Shown here piece after piece: positions 25,680 through 35,972 of a stretch of 64,000 nucleotides of DNA. This DNA comes from Phascolarctobacterium sp. (GTDB taxonomy: Bacteria; Bacillota; Negativicutes; Acidaminococcales; Acidaminococcaceae), in assembly GCA_030523325.1 (NCBI GenBank), contig JAUNIS010000005.1:1-64000 (forward strand), written 5' to 3'. How positions within the stretch are numbered: the first letter of the stretch is position 1; every line of letters starts with the position of its first letter. Below the pieces are notes generated by a model. It searched no databases, had not been told where the DNA came from, and saw nothing but the letters and a program-made list of their open reading frames with translations. The position numbers were made by a program, and so were the translations under genes.

Positions 25680-26561
25680 TTACACCATTTTAGAATAGTA
25701 ATTAAGGAAGGTCTTAGCAATTGTTGACAGTGGCCTATCCTTGACGGTAATCAAAGCTTTATCTAAATACAATCTCTCGTCTTTAATGTCGAAAGTTTTA
25801 ACATTTTCTCCAAATGTTTCTGTGTATGACGCAGGAATAATAGCAACTCCTGCATCGACTTCAGCCCAGGCCACCGCAGACATTTTTGTAGTATTCTCAC
25901 TCATGACTAAGGGAAAAATTTTAGAATCATAACAAGTGTTCAAAAAAAGTTCTGAACACCCTCTTGATAAACAAATAGGAGCTTCTTCTAGTTCCTCGAG
26001 CAAAACTGAACTGCGATTGAATTCTAAAAAGCGAGAATGTTTGTTACATACTGCCACTAATTTTTCTTTTCTGCTAAATACAACCTCGAATCTTTGAGGT
26101 TGTAACAAAGGAGCATTGGCGATTCCAATTTCTGTTTGACCGCTCAAAAGTTGTTCCGTTAGTTCTTTAATCGGAACTTCATACAATTCGTAATTAATGT
26201 CTGGATACTCTCGACTAAATCTCCCTAAAAAGTTTCGGATAAAATCTATTGAAGTGGACGGAGATAGACTCATCGCCAAGGTACCACTAAATCCGGCATT
26301 ATAATCTTTAATTTCTCTTATTGTTGCTTCTTCTGTAGAACATATATATTTAGCTTTGTTGTACAGGATAGCACCGGCAGGAGTAAGGTCCAGACTATGC
26401 CCACCTCGTTTCGTATTTAAAAGAGGTGCACCGAATTTCTGTTGTAAAATTTTAACCTGGTTGCTCAATGCAGGCTGTGCAATGGCTATTTTTTTAGCAG
26501 CACCAGATATACTTCCACATTCAACTATGGTAATAAAATTACGGTAGTATTCGATATCCAT
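25680..26561 (-). CDS. LysR-family regulator, divergent from the propionate operon
   Basis: The 293-residue product has the N-terminal helix-turn-helix (AAKKIAIAQPALSNQVKILQ, about 20-39) and an effector-binding domain. It is transcribed away from the CoA-transferase gene, with 417 bases between the two coding regions, the classic arrangement for a LysR activator of the neighbour. The intergenic hairpin at 26601-26627 lies in its leader. It likely senses a metabolite of the succinate/propionate pathway (inference). Confidence 0.87.
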   Translation of the reverse strand: MDIEYYRNFITIVECGSISGAAKKIAIAQPALSNQVKILQQKFGAPLLNTKRGGHSLDLTPAGAILYNKAKYICSTEEATIREIKDYNAGFSGTLAMSLSPSTSIDFIRNFLGRFSREYPDINYELYEVPIKELTEQLLSGQTEIGIANAPLLQPQRFEVVFSRKEKLVAVCNKHSRFLEFNRSSVLLEELEEAPICLSRGCSELFLNTCYDSKIFPLVMSENTTKMSAVAWAEVDAGVAIIPASYTETFGENVKTFDIKDERLYLDKALITVKDRPLSTIAKTFLNYYSKMV

Positions 26562-26978
26562 ATACTTCCCTCCCTACTCGAAACTAGATGTAATCGGCAA
26601 ATGCTTTTCAGGGGTGTTGAAAAGCATGTACATCATTATCGCCAACCTTATTAACATATATACTAGTTATATATATTATAACATTTACATATATATTTGC
26701 ATCATATTCACCCCCTCTAATATAGATTAAACATATATGTCTTATCGTTTTTGATTATATTATTTTTGAGTGCAACTTTACAATTTTATAAAATAATATC
26801 TTTTATTGAAGAATCTTTGACCAAAAGTTTACGTTTTAGTAAATTTTCGGTCTTATTTTTTTGCTCACATACATATTTTTTTTATATTTCAAAGCAAATA
26901 TCCGTATTTTTTTTATAAGACAAAAACAAATATTATATGCTTAAGGATTTAAAAAAATCCAGAAAGGAGAAGAAAATC
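26562..26978. other. Long divergent regulatory region before the propionate operon
   Basis: No ORF here has a ribosome binding site except the CoA-transferase start itself. A perfect 10-7-10 inverted repeat (26601-26627, ATGCTTTTCA/TGAAAAGCAT) lies 40 bases before the LysR start. Several ACATATAT-type motifs follow (about 26655, 26688 and a perfect ACATATATGT palindrome at 26731-26740), which could be regulator sites. I cannot assign a clear -35/-10 pair for the plus strand. Confidence 0.55.
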
Positions 26979-28484
26979 ATGCTAGATCAAACAAGATTAC
27001 GTCATCCGTCTTTATTCAACAAGATCGTAACTCCAGAAGAAGCTTCTGAGTACATTAAAGATGGAATGAACGTAGGCGTAAGTGGTTTCACACCGTCAGG
27101 GTACCCCAAAAAAACCACTATGGCTTTAGCAAAAGCAATTAAAGCTGGCAAGCAATGTCGCATCAATCTTTGGACGGGAGCGTCAGTAGGTCCAGAAATT
27201 GAAGAAGAACTTGCAAGTGTTGGTGGTATCAAGAGTCGTATGCCCTATTATGCAGCCAGCAATAAATCGATGCGTACGGGTATCAATAATGGGGAGATTG
27301 ACTATATCGATCAACATCTTAGTCACTTTGCACAACATATCGACTACGGGTTCTTTGGCGATGTGGACGTAGCAATAGTTGAAGCCGCAGCCATCACAGA
27401 GGACGGAAAAATCGTACTTGGTCCTGGTGTAGGCAATACTCCTATGCTAGTTAAACATGCTAAACACGTTATCGTGGAAGTTAACACCACTATTCCCTTA
27501 TCAATTGAGGGTATGCACGACATCTATATCTGTGCTAAACCACCACTACGCAGAGAAATTCCTATTTATAGTGCAAACGATCGTATAGGTTCTCCTTATA
27601 TGGAATGTGGTTTAGACAGAATCGATTGCATCGTCGAATCTGACATTATCGATCATGTAAGAAATTTAGCAGACCCGGACGAATACAGTATCAAGATTGC
27701 TGAAAACCTTGTAGAGTTTCTTGAAAACGAACAGCGTATGGGAAGACTTCCTAAAGATCAAATGTTACCTATGCAATCCGGTGTAGGCAGCATTGCTAAT
27801 GCAGTACTCCTGGGCTTAGCTAAATCTAAATTTGAAAACCTCACCATGTATTCAGAAATACTTCAAGACTCCGTTTTCAGTTTAATAAAAATGGGCAAAA
27901 TCGTAAGTGCTTCTGGATGCGCATTTACACCTTCTCCTAAAGTATGGAAGATGTACAAGGAAGACCCGGATCTTTATCGCAAAACTATTACGTTAAGACC
28001 TTTGGATATTTCTAATCACCCTGAAGTAATTCGCAGGCTGGGAGTTATCGCTATGAATACTCCAATCGAATTCGATATCTATGGACAAGCTAATTCCACT
28101 CATGTTTTTGGCAATAGCATGATGAATGGTATCGGTGGCAGTGGAGATTACATGAGAAATGGCTTCCTAACGATTTTCTCAACACCTTCCACGGCTAAGG
28201 GTGGTTCTATTTCCAGTATCGTTCCCATGGTAACTCACGCTGACCATACCGAACACGACACTATGGTCTTTATTACTGAACAAGGTGTAGCCGATATTCG
28301 CGGTCTCAGTCCCATTAAGAGAGCAAAACTAATTATCGAAAAATGTGCTCACCCCGATTTCAAAGAACCTCTTTACGATTATTTAAAACTTTCGCAAAGA
28401 AAAAACGGACATATGCCTGTAGATCTTAATCACGCTTTCGATATGCAGGCTCAGTTCGCACGCACGGGTTCTATGAAAAAATAA
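26979..28484 (+). CDS. Acetyl-CoA hydrolase/transferase-family CoA-transferase
   Basis: Cytoplasmic class I CoA-transferase of 501 residues, likely propionyl-CoA (or acetyl-CoA):succinate CoA-transferase. The active-site segment PIEFDIYGQANSTHV (about 365-379) contains the catalytic Glu, and GIGGSGDYMRNG follows, both typical of the Cat1/Ach1 group. The start at 26979 has AAAGGAG upstream; an in-frame ATG at 26937 lacks one. First gene of the propionate operon, whose succinyl-CoA product is the substrate of the mutase encoded next. Exact donor and acceptor are inferred from context. Confidence 0.9.
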   Translation: MLDQTRLRHPSLFNKIVTPEEASEYIKDGMNVGVSGFTPSGYPKKTTMALAKAIKAGKQCRINLWTGASVGPEIEEELASVGGIKSRMPYYAASNKSMRTGINNGEIDYIDQHLSHFAQHIDYGFFGDVDVAIVEAAAITEDGKIVLGPGVGNTPMLVKHAKHVIVEVNTTIPLSIEGMHDIYICAKPPLRREIPIYSANDRIGSPYMECGLDRIDCIVESDIIDHVRNLADPDEYSIKIAENLVEFLENEQRMGRLPKDQMLPMQSGVGSIANAVLLGLAKSKFENLTMYSEILQDSVFSLIKMGKIVSASGCAFTPSPKVWKMYKEDPDLYRKTITLRPLDISNHPEVIRRLGVIAMNTPIEFDIYGQANSTHVFGNSMMNGIGGSGDYMRNGFLTIFSTPSTAKGGSISSIVPMVTHADHTEHDTMVFITEQGVADIRGLSPIKRAKLIIEKCAHPDFKEPLYDYLKLSQRKNGHMPVDLNHAFDMQAQFARTGSMKK

Positions 28485-28519
28485 GCACTTTATTGAAGAG
28501 GATTTTAGGAGGATAAAAA

Positions 28520-30178
28520 ATGTTAGAAAATAAAGAAGCACTAGAAAAAGGTTTAGCAGCTTACAATGCCAAGGTAGAAAAAGCTATTGCAAAATTCCCA
28601 GAAAGAAAAGAATTTACCGAAAAACGTCTTTACACCCCATTGGACGTAGACGAAAACTTTGATTATGACAAAAAACTTGGTTACCCTGGTCAATATCCTT
28701 TCACTCGTGGTGTCCAACCGACAATGTATCGTGGCCGTCTTTGGACTATGAGAGCGTATGCCGGCTTCTCTACGGCTGAAGAATCCAACAAGCGTTATAA
28801 ATTTTTACTCAACGCAGGTCAAACAGGTTTATCAGTTGCATTAGATTTACCTACCCAAATCGGTTTAGACAGTGATGCAGAATTATCTCACGGCGAAGTT
28901 GGTAAGGTTGGCGTAGCTATCGATTCTTTAGCTGACATGGAACAACTTTTCGACGGCATTCCTTTAGATAAAGTTAGTACATCTATGACTATAAACGGTC
29001 CTGCAGCAGTTCTTTTGGCTATGTACGTAGCTGTTGCTGAAAAACAAGGTGTTAAACCAGAACAATTAAAAGGAACTATTCAAAACGACGTATTAAAAGA
29101 ATACATCGCTCGTGGCACTTATATTTTCCCGCCTCGTCCTTCCATGAGACTTATTACCGACACCTTCGAATATTGTTCTAAAAATATTCCTAAATGGAAT
29201 ACTATTAGCGTAGGTGCGTATCATATTCGCGAAGCAGGTGCAAGTGAAGTTCAAGAAGTAGCCTTCGCTTTTGCAAATGCAATCGCATACATTGACGCCG
29301 CTATTAAAGCTGGTCAAAAGGTTGACGAATTTGCTCCTGGTATCAGCTGGATTTTTACAGCTGGTCTTGATTTCTTCTCGGAAGTTGCAAAATTCAGAGC
29401 AGCTCGTAGACTTTGGGCTCGCATTATGAAAGAACGCTATGGTGCGACGGTACCTAAAGCACAAATGCTTCGTGTACATGTTCATACTGCCGGAAGTGTT
29501 CTTACAGCACAACAACCCTTAAATAATGTTGTCCGTATTACCTGGCAAGCTCTTTCCGCAGTATTAGCTGGTATTCAATCCATGGCATGCTGTGCATATG
29601 ATGAAGCTATTGCCCTTCCCACCGAAGAAAGTGCAACCTTAGCACTGAGAACCCAACAACTTATCGCTTATGAAAGTGGCGCAGCAGATACCATTGATCC
29701 TATGGCTGGTTCTTACTACGTAGAAGCACTCACCGATAAATTCGAGAAAGAAGCTATGGAGTACATCCAAAAAATTGACGAAATGGGCGGTGCAGTCGCA
29801 GCAATTGAAAATGGTTACATGCAAGGTGAAATGGCCCTTCATGCTTACGAATATCAAACAGAAATAGAACGAAATGAACGTACTGTTATTGGCGTAAATA
29901 AGTTCGCAGATAACAAAGAAATTAAAACTAACGACGTTCTCACAGCAGACTTAAGCGTAGCTGAAAGACAAATTAACAAAGTCAACGCAATGAAAGCCAA
30001 GAGAGATCAAGAAGCTGTCAACGAAGCATTGGCAAAACTGAAAGCAGCTGCCGAAGGCGAAGAGAATCTGATGCCATATCTGATTGAAGCTGTTAAGACC
30101 TATGCGACCTTAGGTGAAATCTGCGGTATTCTTCGCGAAGTATTTGGTGAATATCAACAAGATGGCTCCATGTTCTAA
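28520..30178 (+). CDS. Methylmalonyl-CoA mutase, large (catalytic) subunit
   Basis: Interconverts succinyl-CoA and methylmalonyl-CoA with adenosylcobalamin. The 552 residues cover the CoA-binding TIM barrel only: [14 protein letters not shown] and [29 protein letters not shown], and a long central barrel to [16 protein letters not shown]. It ends before the cobalamin-binding domain, which is a separate gene 1.4 kb downstream. This split organisation occurs in archaea and several anaerobic Firmicutes. GGAGG lies before the ATG, 35 bases after the CoA-transferase stop. Confidence 0.96.
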   Translation: MLENKEALEKGLAAYNAKVEKAIAKFPERKEFTEKRLYTPLDVDENFDYDKKLGYPGQYPFTRGVQPTMYRGRLWTMRAYAGFSTAEESNKRYKFLLNAGQTGLSVALDLPTQIGLDSDAELSHGEVGKVGVAIDSLADMEQLFDGIPLDKVSTSMTINGPAAVLLAMYVAVAEKQGVKPEQLKGTIQNDVLKEYIARGTYIFPPRPSMRLITDTFEYCSKNIPKWNTISVGAYHIREAGASEVQEVAFAFANAIAYIDAAIKAGQKVDEFAPGISWIFTAGLDFFSEVAKFRAARRLWARIMKERYGATVPKAQMLRVHVHTAGSVLTAQQPLNNVVRITWQALSAVLAGIQSMACCAYDEAIALPTEESATLALRTQQLIAYESGAADTIDPMAGSYYVEALTDKFEKEAMEYIQKIDEMGGAVAAIENGYMQGEMALHAYEYQTEIERNERTVIGVNKFADNKEIKTNDVLTADLSVAERQINKVNAMKAKRDQEAVNEALAKLKAAAEGEENLMPYLIEAVKTYATLGEICGILREVFGEYQQDGSMF

Positions 30179-30206
30179 TTAATTTTGTGTAAAAAAGGAG
30201 ATTTCA

Positions 30207-31580
30207 ATGAGTACCAAAACGTTAGCAAGTTTTACTTCAAAAATCACCTACGAACAACTAAGTGACCATTCAAAAATGATCGCCAAAAAATGTATCCTCG
30301 ATTGGCTTGGAGTTTCTATTCGTGGATCCCAAGAAATTCCTGCAAAAATTTTAAAGGCTACTATATTAGGTGAAGGTGATTGTCCTAACGGTCAAGCGAC
30401 TATCCTTGCTGGGAGCACCCAAAAAACTACAACTCTGCAGGCCGCTATGTTCAATGGCGCGTCCTCCCACACTTTGGATTTCGACGATTTGCACAATCCT
30501 TCGATTATCCATCTAGCTTGTGTAGTTATCCCTGGCGTTCTTTCTTTAGCAGAAGCTAATCATAAAAACGGCAAAGAAATGATTGCTGCAGTATGTGCTG
30601 GTTATGAAGCTGGCGCTCGCATAGGCGAGTCTGTAATCCCAGAGTCATATTTTTTCTGGCACACCACAGGTACAGCCGGTACTTTTGGCGCCGCAGCCGC
30701 AGCCGCTAACATCTTAGGCTTGAACGAACAAGAAACGCTCATGTGTTACGGCAGTGCCGGAACGCAAACCGCTGGTTTATGGGAATTTTTGAAGGAAGGA
30801 GCTATGAGTAAAGCCCTCCATGTAGGCAAGGCCTGCTACGCGGGAGTTCTCTCAGCATTACTCGCAAAAAATGGTTTTACCGGAGCTAGTCAAATCTGTG
30901 AAGGCGAAAAAGGTTTTTGTAGGGCGATGGTTGCCAATCCTCATCTCGAAAAATTAACCGAGAACCTCGATATTAACGATTTAAAAATCGATCATAATTC
31001 TTTCAAACCATATGCTTGCTGCAAACATTCACACGCTTCTAATTATGCAGTACAAACAATTTGCAAAGAAAATTCTATCAAAATCTCTGATATCAAAGGC
31101 ATTAAGCTTTTCGTTAACAACGTAACCAACTTTTTGATCAATAATCCCAATCCACAGAATCCTTATGGATGTAAATTCAGCATTCAATACTGTGTTTCAG
31201 CATGTGCTAAACACGGAGTTGTTGGCATTGAACAATTTTCTCCCGAGGCCATCAATGATCCTGAAGTAAGAGCGTTAATGTCTAATGTAGAGGTTATCCA
31301 AGACCCTGAAGAGGAAGCAATATTCCAAGCGGATGCTTCTAAGCTTGCATCTAAAGTTACCATCATATTAAAAAATGGCAAGGAATATACTATGCAAGTT
31401 GATTATCCTAAAGGAGATCCTGATAATACTCTCACCTGGCAAGAGACAGAAGAAAAATTTATGCATTTAGCAACACCTGTATATGGTGAGCTTAAAGCTC
31501 GTAAGCTTTGTACTCTAATTAAAAATTTAGAAACTTGCACAGACTTTGCTAAAGATTTAGCGATGTGTCTTGAAAATTGA
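30207..31580 (+). CDS. MmgE/PrpD-family protein
   Basis: The 457-residue product matches the MmgE/PrpD fold: [13 protein letters not shown] (about 28-40), [20 protein letters not shown] (about 84-103), and a [16 protein letters not shown] catalytic stretch near 270-285. Known members dehydrate 2-methylcitrate (PrpD) or handle related tricarboxylates, but others isomerise or decarboxylate itaconate and aconitate. No methylcitrate synthase or lyase is adjacent, so the name is family-level. It sits between the two mutase subunits, with tight spacing, which suggests a role tied to the same CoA esters or acids. Confidence 0.87.
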   Translation: MSTKTLASFTSKITYEQLSDHSKMIAKKCILDWLGVSIRGSQEIPAKILKATILGEGDCPNGQATILAGSTQKTTTLQAAMFNGASSHTLDFDDLHNPSIIHLACVVIPGVLSLAEANHKNGKEMIAAVCAGYEAGARIGESVIPESYFFWHTTGTAGTFGAAAAAANILGLNEQETLMCYGSAGTQTAGLWEFLKEGAMSKALHVGKACYAGVLSALLAKNGFTGASQICEGEKGFCRAMVANPHLEKLTENLDINDLKIDHNSFKPYACCKHSHASNYAVQTICKENSIKISDIKGIKLFVNNVTNFLINNPNPQNPYGCKFSIQYCVSACAKHGVVGIEQFSPEAINDPEVRALMSNVEVIQDPEEEAIFQADASKLASKVTIILKNGKEYTMQVDYPKGDPDNTLTWQETEEKFMHLATPVYGELKARKLCTLIKNLETCTDFAKDLAMCLEN

Positions 31581-31593
31581 GGAGGAAAATAAA

Positions 31594-31980
31594 ATGGCAA
31601 ATATTAAAGTATTAGTAGCTAAACCCGGTCTTGATGGTCATGACCGTGGTGCAAAAGTTGTTGCACGCGCACTTCGTGATGCGGGCTTTGAAGTAATATA
31701 TACTGGCATTCGTCTAACACCAGAGCAAATCGCCAAAGCAGCTCTCCAAGACGACGTTCAAGTAGTAGCATTATCCCTTCTATCCGGAGCTCATAACACT
31801 TTGTTCCCTAAAGTAGTAGAACTGCTTAAAGCCGAAGGTTTGGATAATGTACTCGTTATCGGTGGCGGTGTTATTCCCGATACAGATATTCCTGGCCTCA
31901 AGGCTGCTGGCATTGCCGAAGTATTTACCCCTGGCACCCCTACATCTGCCATCGTAGACTTCATCAATGCCAACATTTAA
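31594..31980 (+). CDS. Methylmalonyl-CoA mutase, cobalamin-binding subunit
   Basis: Small 128-residue subunit that carries adenosylcobalamin for the catalytic subunit. The B12 motif D-x-H-x2-G is Asp14/His16/Gly19 in [10 protein letters not shown], and the later [13 protein letters not shown] and [11 protein letters not shown] segments complete the Rossmann-like domain. The start at 31594 follows GGAGGAAAAT. Length fits a stand-alone B12 domain. It is co-transcribed 13 bases after the PrpD-like gene. Confidence 0.96.
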   Translation: MANIKVLVAKPGLDGHDRGAKVVARALRDAGFEVIYTGIRLTPEQIAKAALQDDVQVVALSLLSGAHNTLFPKVVELLKAEGLDNVLVIGGGVIPDTDIPGLKAAGIAEVFTPGTPTSAIVDFINANI

Positions 31981-32009
31981 TAATAAAAAAACGAAAGGAG
32001 GAAAATATT

Positions 32010-33536
32010 TTGTCGACACAAGAAAGAATTGAGAAAATGATCAAAAAATCTGAAGCGATCCTCGCCGGCGGCGGTGAGAAACGAGTTGCCAAACAACATG
32101 AACAAGGCAAATTAACTGCAAGAGAAAGAATTAATCTCTTGCTGGACCCTGGTTCTTTTGTAGAATTAGATCGTTTCGTAAAGCATCGTTGCTATAATTT
32201 TGGACAAGAAAAGAAAGAGTGCCCAGGTGAAGGCGTAACTACCGGTTACGGAACTGTAGATGGTCGTTTAGTTTATGTTTTTGCTCAAGATTTTACAGTT
32301 GAAGGTGGTTCTCTTGGCGAGATGCATGCTAATAAAATCGTCAAAGTTCAACGTCTCGCTCTGAAAATGGGTGCTCCTTGCGTTGGTATGAATGATTCTG
32401 GCGGCGCTCGCATTCAAGAAGCGACTGACGCGTTAGGTGGTTATGGAAAAATTTTCTTTGAAAACACTAGTGCGTCCGGTGTAGTACCACAAATTTCTGC
32501 AATCATGGGACCTTCTGCAGGCGGTGCTGTTTATAGCCCTGCTCTTACAGACTTCATTTACATGGTTAAGAATACTTCTCAAATGTTCATTACCGGACCT
32601 GAAGTTGTTAAAACAGTAACCGGGGAAACCGTAACCAAAGAAGCTCTCGGTGGTGCTATGACTCATAACACTAAATCTGGTGTAGCACACTTCGCTGCAG
32701 AAAATGACGAAGATTGCATTAACCAAATTCGTTATCTCTTGAGTTTCTTGCCGTCCAATAATATGGAACCTGCCCCTGTCGTAGAAACAGGTGATAGTCC
32801 CATGCGTATCGACGATGGCTTGAACACTTTGCTTCCAGATAATTCTAATGCTGCATACAATATGTATGATGTCATTACATCTATTGTTGATAATGGCGAA
32901 TATTATGAATCACAAAAATTCTTCGCAACTAATGTCATTACATGTTTTGCACGAATGAATGGTTCAACAGTAGGCATCATCGCTAACCAACCTAAAGTTA
33001 TGGCTGGTTGTCTCGACATCAATGCATCCGACAAAGCAGCTCGTTTCATTAGATTTTGCGACGCATTCAACATCCCGTTGTTAAATATCGTTGACGTACC
33101 TGGATTCTTACCCGGCACTCACCAAGAATATGGCGGTATTATTCGACATGGTGCAAAAATGCTTTATGCATATTCTGAAGCAACCGTTCCTAAAATCACG
33201 CTTGTAACACGCAAAGCTTACGGCGGTTCTTACATTGCAATGTGTGCGCAAGAATTGGGTGCTGACCAAGTAATCGCTTGGCCAACTGCTGAAATCGCAG
33301 TTATGGGTCCTTCTGGTGCGGCTAACATCATCTTTAAGAAAGACCCTGATAAAGATGTTCGCACCGCTGAATATATCCAAAACTTTGCTTCTCCATATTA
33401 TGCTGCTCAACATCAAATGGTTGATCGCATAATCGAACCAAAGAACACTCGTCCTGAAATTTGCAACGCATTACAAATGCTTGTAAGCAAGAGAGAAGTT
33501 CGTCCTGCAAAACGTCATGGCAACATTCCGCTCTAG
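32010..33536 (+). CDS. mmdA: Methylmalonyl-CoA decarboxylase alpha subunit / biotin-dependent carboxyltransferase
   Basis: The 508-residue carboxyltransferase moves CO2 between methylmalonyl-CoA and biotin; with membrane partners it forms the Na+-pumping decarboxylase. Two crotonase-like halves are visible, with the oxyanion and CoA-site segments [28 protein letters not shown] and [13 protein letters not shown], typical of MmdA/PCC beta. The start codon is TTG at 32010, eight bases after AAAGGAGG; the first ATG lies nine codons inside and lacks a site. The beta, gamma (biotin carrier) and delta subunits are not in this window, so decarboxylase versus carboxylase is inferred from the operon. 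Confidence 0.92.
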   Translation: MSTQERIEKMIKKSEAILAGGGEKRVAKQHEQGKLTARERINLLLDPGSFVELDRFVKHRCYNFGQEKKECPGEGVTTGYGTVDGRLVYVFAQDFTVEGGSLGEMHANKIVKVQRLALKMGAPCVGMNDSGGARIQEATDALGGYGKIFFENTSASGVVPQISAIMGPSAGGAVYSPALTDFIYMVKNTSQMFITGPEVVKTVTGETVTKEALGGAMTHNTKSGVAHFAAENDEDCINQIRYLLSFLPSNNMEPAPVVETGDSPMRIDDGLNTLLPDNSNAAYNMYDVITSIVDNGEYYESQKFFATNVITCFARMNGSTVGIIANQPKVMAGCLDINASDKAARFIRFCDAFNIPLLNIVDVPGFLPGTHQEYGGIIRHGAKMLYAYSEATVPKITLVTRKAYGGSYIAMCAQELGADQVIAWPTAEIAVMGPSGAANIIFKKDPDKDVRTAEYIQNFASPYYAAQHQMVDRIIEPKNTRPEICNALQMLVSKREVRPAKRHGNIPL

Positions 33537-33569
33537 TTTTTTCGAAAGTGAATCTTCGAAAAAATTTTT
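33537..33569 (+). terminator. Hairpin after mmdA (possible partial terminator)
   Basis: Perfect ten-pair arms TTTTTTCGAA/TTCGAAAAAA with an eight-base loop and a short T-run, one base after the mmdA stop. It may reduce transcription into the thioesterase gene. Confidence 0.6.
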
Positions 33570-33624
33570 CAACAATTTATTTAATCACGTAATTCAACAA
33601 ATAATAACGTGGAGGTATTCTCTT

Positions 33625-34065
33625 ATGTCCGCAGATGAAATTACGACTATCATCAAAGAAATATACGAGCATAATGCTTTTATGAAACATTGTGGTATTG
33701 AAATTATCTCTCTGACATGCGGAGAAGCAACTGTTGGCCTCACTATTGATGCAAATAAACACACCAACATCAATAACAAGCCTCACGGAGGTCTTATTAT
33801 GACTCTTATGGACAATGCCACTGGCTTAGCAGCTGCAACAGTTGGCAAAAGAGTCGTAACCATGTCAACGACCGTTAATTTTGTCAAAAGTGCTAACGTA
33901 GGTGATTACATCGAGGCTACAGCCTATGTTGAAAGCATGGACGAAAACAATTTAATTTATTTGCGTATGGAAGTACGCAACAAAAGTAATAATCAATTGA
34001 TGGCAACAGCAATTTCAAGTATGCTGTCCATCGCGAACTTTGGAACAATTCCTGAAAAGTGGTAA
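33625..34065 (+). CDS. PaaI-type hotdog-fold thioesterase
   Basis: The 146-residue product (ATG at 33625 after GTGGAGG) has the PaaI motif NNKPHGGLIMTLMDNATGLA near 50-68, with the His-Gly-Gly and Asp residues of the hotdog active site, and the TVNFVKSANVGD strand. Such enzymes hydrolyse acyl-CoA esters. As last gene of the propionate operon it may free CoA from dead-end or surplus acyl-CoA. An in-frame open extension to 33517 overlaps mmdA and is rejected. Confidence 0.87.
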   Translation: MSADEITTIIKEIYEHNAFMKHCGIEIISLTCGEATVGLTIDANKHTNINNKPHGGLIMTLMDNATGLAAATVGKRVVTMSTTVNFVKSANVGDYIEATAYVESMDENNLIYLRMEVRNKSNNQLMATAISSMLSIANFGTIPEKW

Positions 34066-34149
34066 ATCTTTTTTATTCATGAGCTGCGACCACAATAAGT
34101 AGACAAGCGGTCAAAGCAAAAAATCTTACAATCATTCTGATACTCCATC

Positions 34150-34195
34150 ATAAACCCTCAATTCCATCTTACACCGGAATTGAGGGTATTTTCCT
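34150..34195 (+). terminator. Terminator of the propionate operon
   Basis: Perfect 12-pair stem ACCCTCAATTCC/GGAATTGAGGGT with ten-base loop, then a T-rich tract. Confidence 0.88.
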
Positions 34196-34262
34196 AAATG
34201 CAAAAACAATTGTTTAAATGAGCAATATTTACTTTTTTCTTAAATTTCGCGAGCAAATTCTA

Positions 34263-34291
34263 TTGAATTAATAATAAAAGCACGATATACT
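34263..34291 (+). promoter_or_regulatory. Promoter of the DMT transporter gene
   Basis: TTGAAT and TATACT, 17 bases apart, about 40 bases before the ATG. Confidence 0.6.
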
Positions 34292-34329
34292 AATTAAATT
34301 AAAGACAATTAAGTGAGGCCCCACATTCT

Positions 34330-35190
34330 ATGAACTTAGAACTAACCGTAAAACAATCCACAATATTTTTAGCAATCTTGATCGTTGCGAGGAGCACGTC
34401 TTTTCTTTTTTCCAAACTGCTCATCACCAGCATGGATATTCATAGTATCCTGAGTTTTCGTTTTCTCTTAGCATTTTTAATTTTACTAATTATTTTTCGC
34501 AAGGAGCTGCCTGCCTTAAGCAAAAAAATAATTTTTTACGGAATGGTCATCGGAACATTTTTTTCTGCGACCATGGTTTCAGAATTAATTTGCTTGCAAA
34601 AATGTTCAACCGGTACAGCAGCTTTTCTTGAAAATTCTGCTGTTGTGATAGTGCCCTTGCTGAACGCATGCATCATGAAAAAATTTCCTGAGCGTAAAAT
34701 AATTATCAGCAGCTGCATTGCTCTCGTAGGCCTTGCACTCTTAACATTATTTAATACAGCGCAAAGCTTTAATTACTATCTTTTATTCGGGCTTGCTTCA
34801 GCAATTTTTTATTCCTTGGCCATCTTGTGTATGGGGTTCTTTTCTCAAAAAGAAAATCCTCTTTTAATAGGCATCATCCAGGTAGGAGCAATTGGTTTGT
34901 ATTCACTAATCATTGCCCTTGTAAATGGCAACCTACAGTGGGTTACAAGCTCTACGAATTATCTTTATTTGTTATACCTGACAATCATTCCCTCGACGAT
35001 AGGCTTTACCTTTCAGCCCCTGTGTCAAAAGAAGGTTCCCTCCAACATCGCTGGTTTATTCTGTGCATTAAGTCCTTGCTCTTGCACAATTCTAGGCTTT
35101 CTCTTCTTAGGAGAAACACTTACACCAATTGCTGCACTAGGCTGCATCCTCATTCTTTCCGGCATCATCATTCCCAATATGAAAAAATAG
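34330..35190 (+). CDS. EamA-family drug/metabolite transporter
   Basis: The 286-residue integral membrane protein has about ten transmembrane helices arranged as two EamA repeats, the second ending with FLFLGETLTPIAALG. Length and pattern are typical of RhaT/YdcZ-like exporters of amino acids or metabolites. Substrate cannot be inferred. A short leader without a clear GGAGG (GAGGCCCC) precedes the ATG, so translation may be modest. Closed by a strong hairpin. Confidence 0.87.
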   Translation: MNLELTVKQSTIFLAILIVARSTSFLFSKLLITSMDIHSILSFRFLLAFLILLIIFRKELPALSKKIIFYGMVIGTFFSATMVSELICLQKCSTGTAAFLENSAVVIVPLLNACIMKKFPERKIIISSCIALVGLALLTLFNTAQSFNYYLLFGLASAIFYSLAILCMGFFSQKENPLLIGIIQVGAIGLYSLIIALVNGNLQWVTSSTNYLYLLYLTIIPSTIGFTFQPLCQKKVPSNIAGLFCALSPCSCTILGFLFLGETLTPIAALGCILILSGIIIPNMKK

Positions 35191-35236
35191 TATTAAAAAT
35201 TCCGTTGGGGCATTTCGGTTCAACGGAATTTTTTGT
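35191..35236 (+). terminator. Terminator after the DMT transporter
   Basis: Arms AAAATTCCGTTG/CAACGGAATTTT followed by T residues, just after the stop. Confidence 0.85.
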
Positions 35237-35243
35237 TTATATG

Positions 35244-35289
35244 AAAAACGGTCCTTGCAAAACCAAAGGCAGTGCTGGACCGTTTTGTT
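35244..35289 (-). terminator. Terminator after the flavodoxin gene
   Basis: Ten-pair arms AAAACGGTCC/GGACCGTTTT (35245-35254 with 35277-35286), T-rich on the minus strand. Confidence 0.75.
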
Positions 35290-35320
35290 ATGAAGACCCG
35301 TTATATTCTTTTTGATTCAA

Positions 35321-35797
35321 TTACAAATATTTTTCAGCCCAAGCTTTTAGTTCGGACGCTTTCGCGCCTGCGCCAAATCGCTTGCCTTCTTTTAAGATTG
35401 CACCCTTGCAGGAAGGAGCAAGCTCTTTATTGGTGTTGCCCATCCCAGAGGAACCAGAGGTTGCAAAAGGAACGACAACCTTCCCTGCTAGGCTTTGTTG
35501 TTCTAAGAAAGTATTGACGATAGTCGGAGCCACATACCACCAAATAGGAAAGCCTACGAAAATAACATCGTATTGATTCATATCAGCAACTTTATTAGCT
35601 ACTGCGGGACGAAAAGTCTTGTCCGCCATCTCGACAGAGCTTCTAGATTTTTTGTTCATCCAGTTCAGATCCGCGTCGGTGTAAATTTGTTCCGGAATAA
35701 TTTCGTGCACATCCGCACCTATTTGTGCAGCCAATTCCTTGGCTAATTTTTTTGTTGTGCCACTCGCACTAAAAAAAGCGACTAATACTTTGCTCAT
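35321..35797 (-). CDS. Flavodoxin-like protein
   Basis: Predicted FMN-binding electron carrier of 158 residues. The phosphate-binding loop FSASGTTKKLA (about 9-19) is at the usual place, and GFPIWWYVAPTIVNTF (about 81-96) and TSGSSGMGNT (about 113-122) form the other FMN loops. The length and extended GFPIWW motif fit the flavodoxin_4 group, often NAD(P)H-dependent reductases of quinones or aldehydes. Monocistronic, AAGGAG upstream. Confidence 0.9.
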   Translation of the reverse strand: MSKVLVAFFSASGTTKKLAKELAAQIGADVHEIIPEQIYTDADLNWMNKKSRSSVEMADKTFRPAVANKVADMNQYDVIFVGFPIWWYVAPTIVNTFLEQQSLAGKVVVPFATSGSSGMGNTNKELAPSCKGAILKEGKRFGAGAKASELKAWAEKYL

Positions 35798-35972
35798 TTT
35801 TAATTCTCCTTTGTGTTATGCTTTTAACCATGCTGCAAGATTGTGAAAATCTTCAGTTTCATTCTACAACTTTGAGCGTACTCTAAGTCAAGTTCCTTCT
35901 CTAAAATTTTATGACATTTGTTACAGCTTTGCATAGTAAAACCGCCAATAAAAAAGTCGAGGAATAAGACTA

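Noticed and set aside
34827-35315. A 162-codon frame overlapping the DMT transporter
   Set aside because: Out-of-frame shadow that runs through two terminators; product has no family features.
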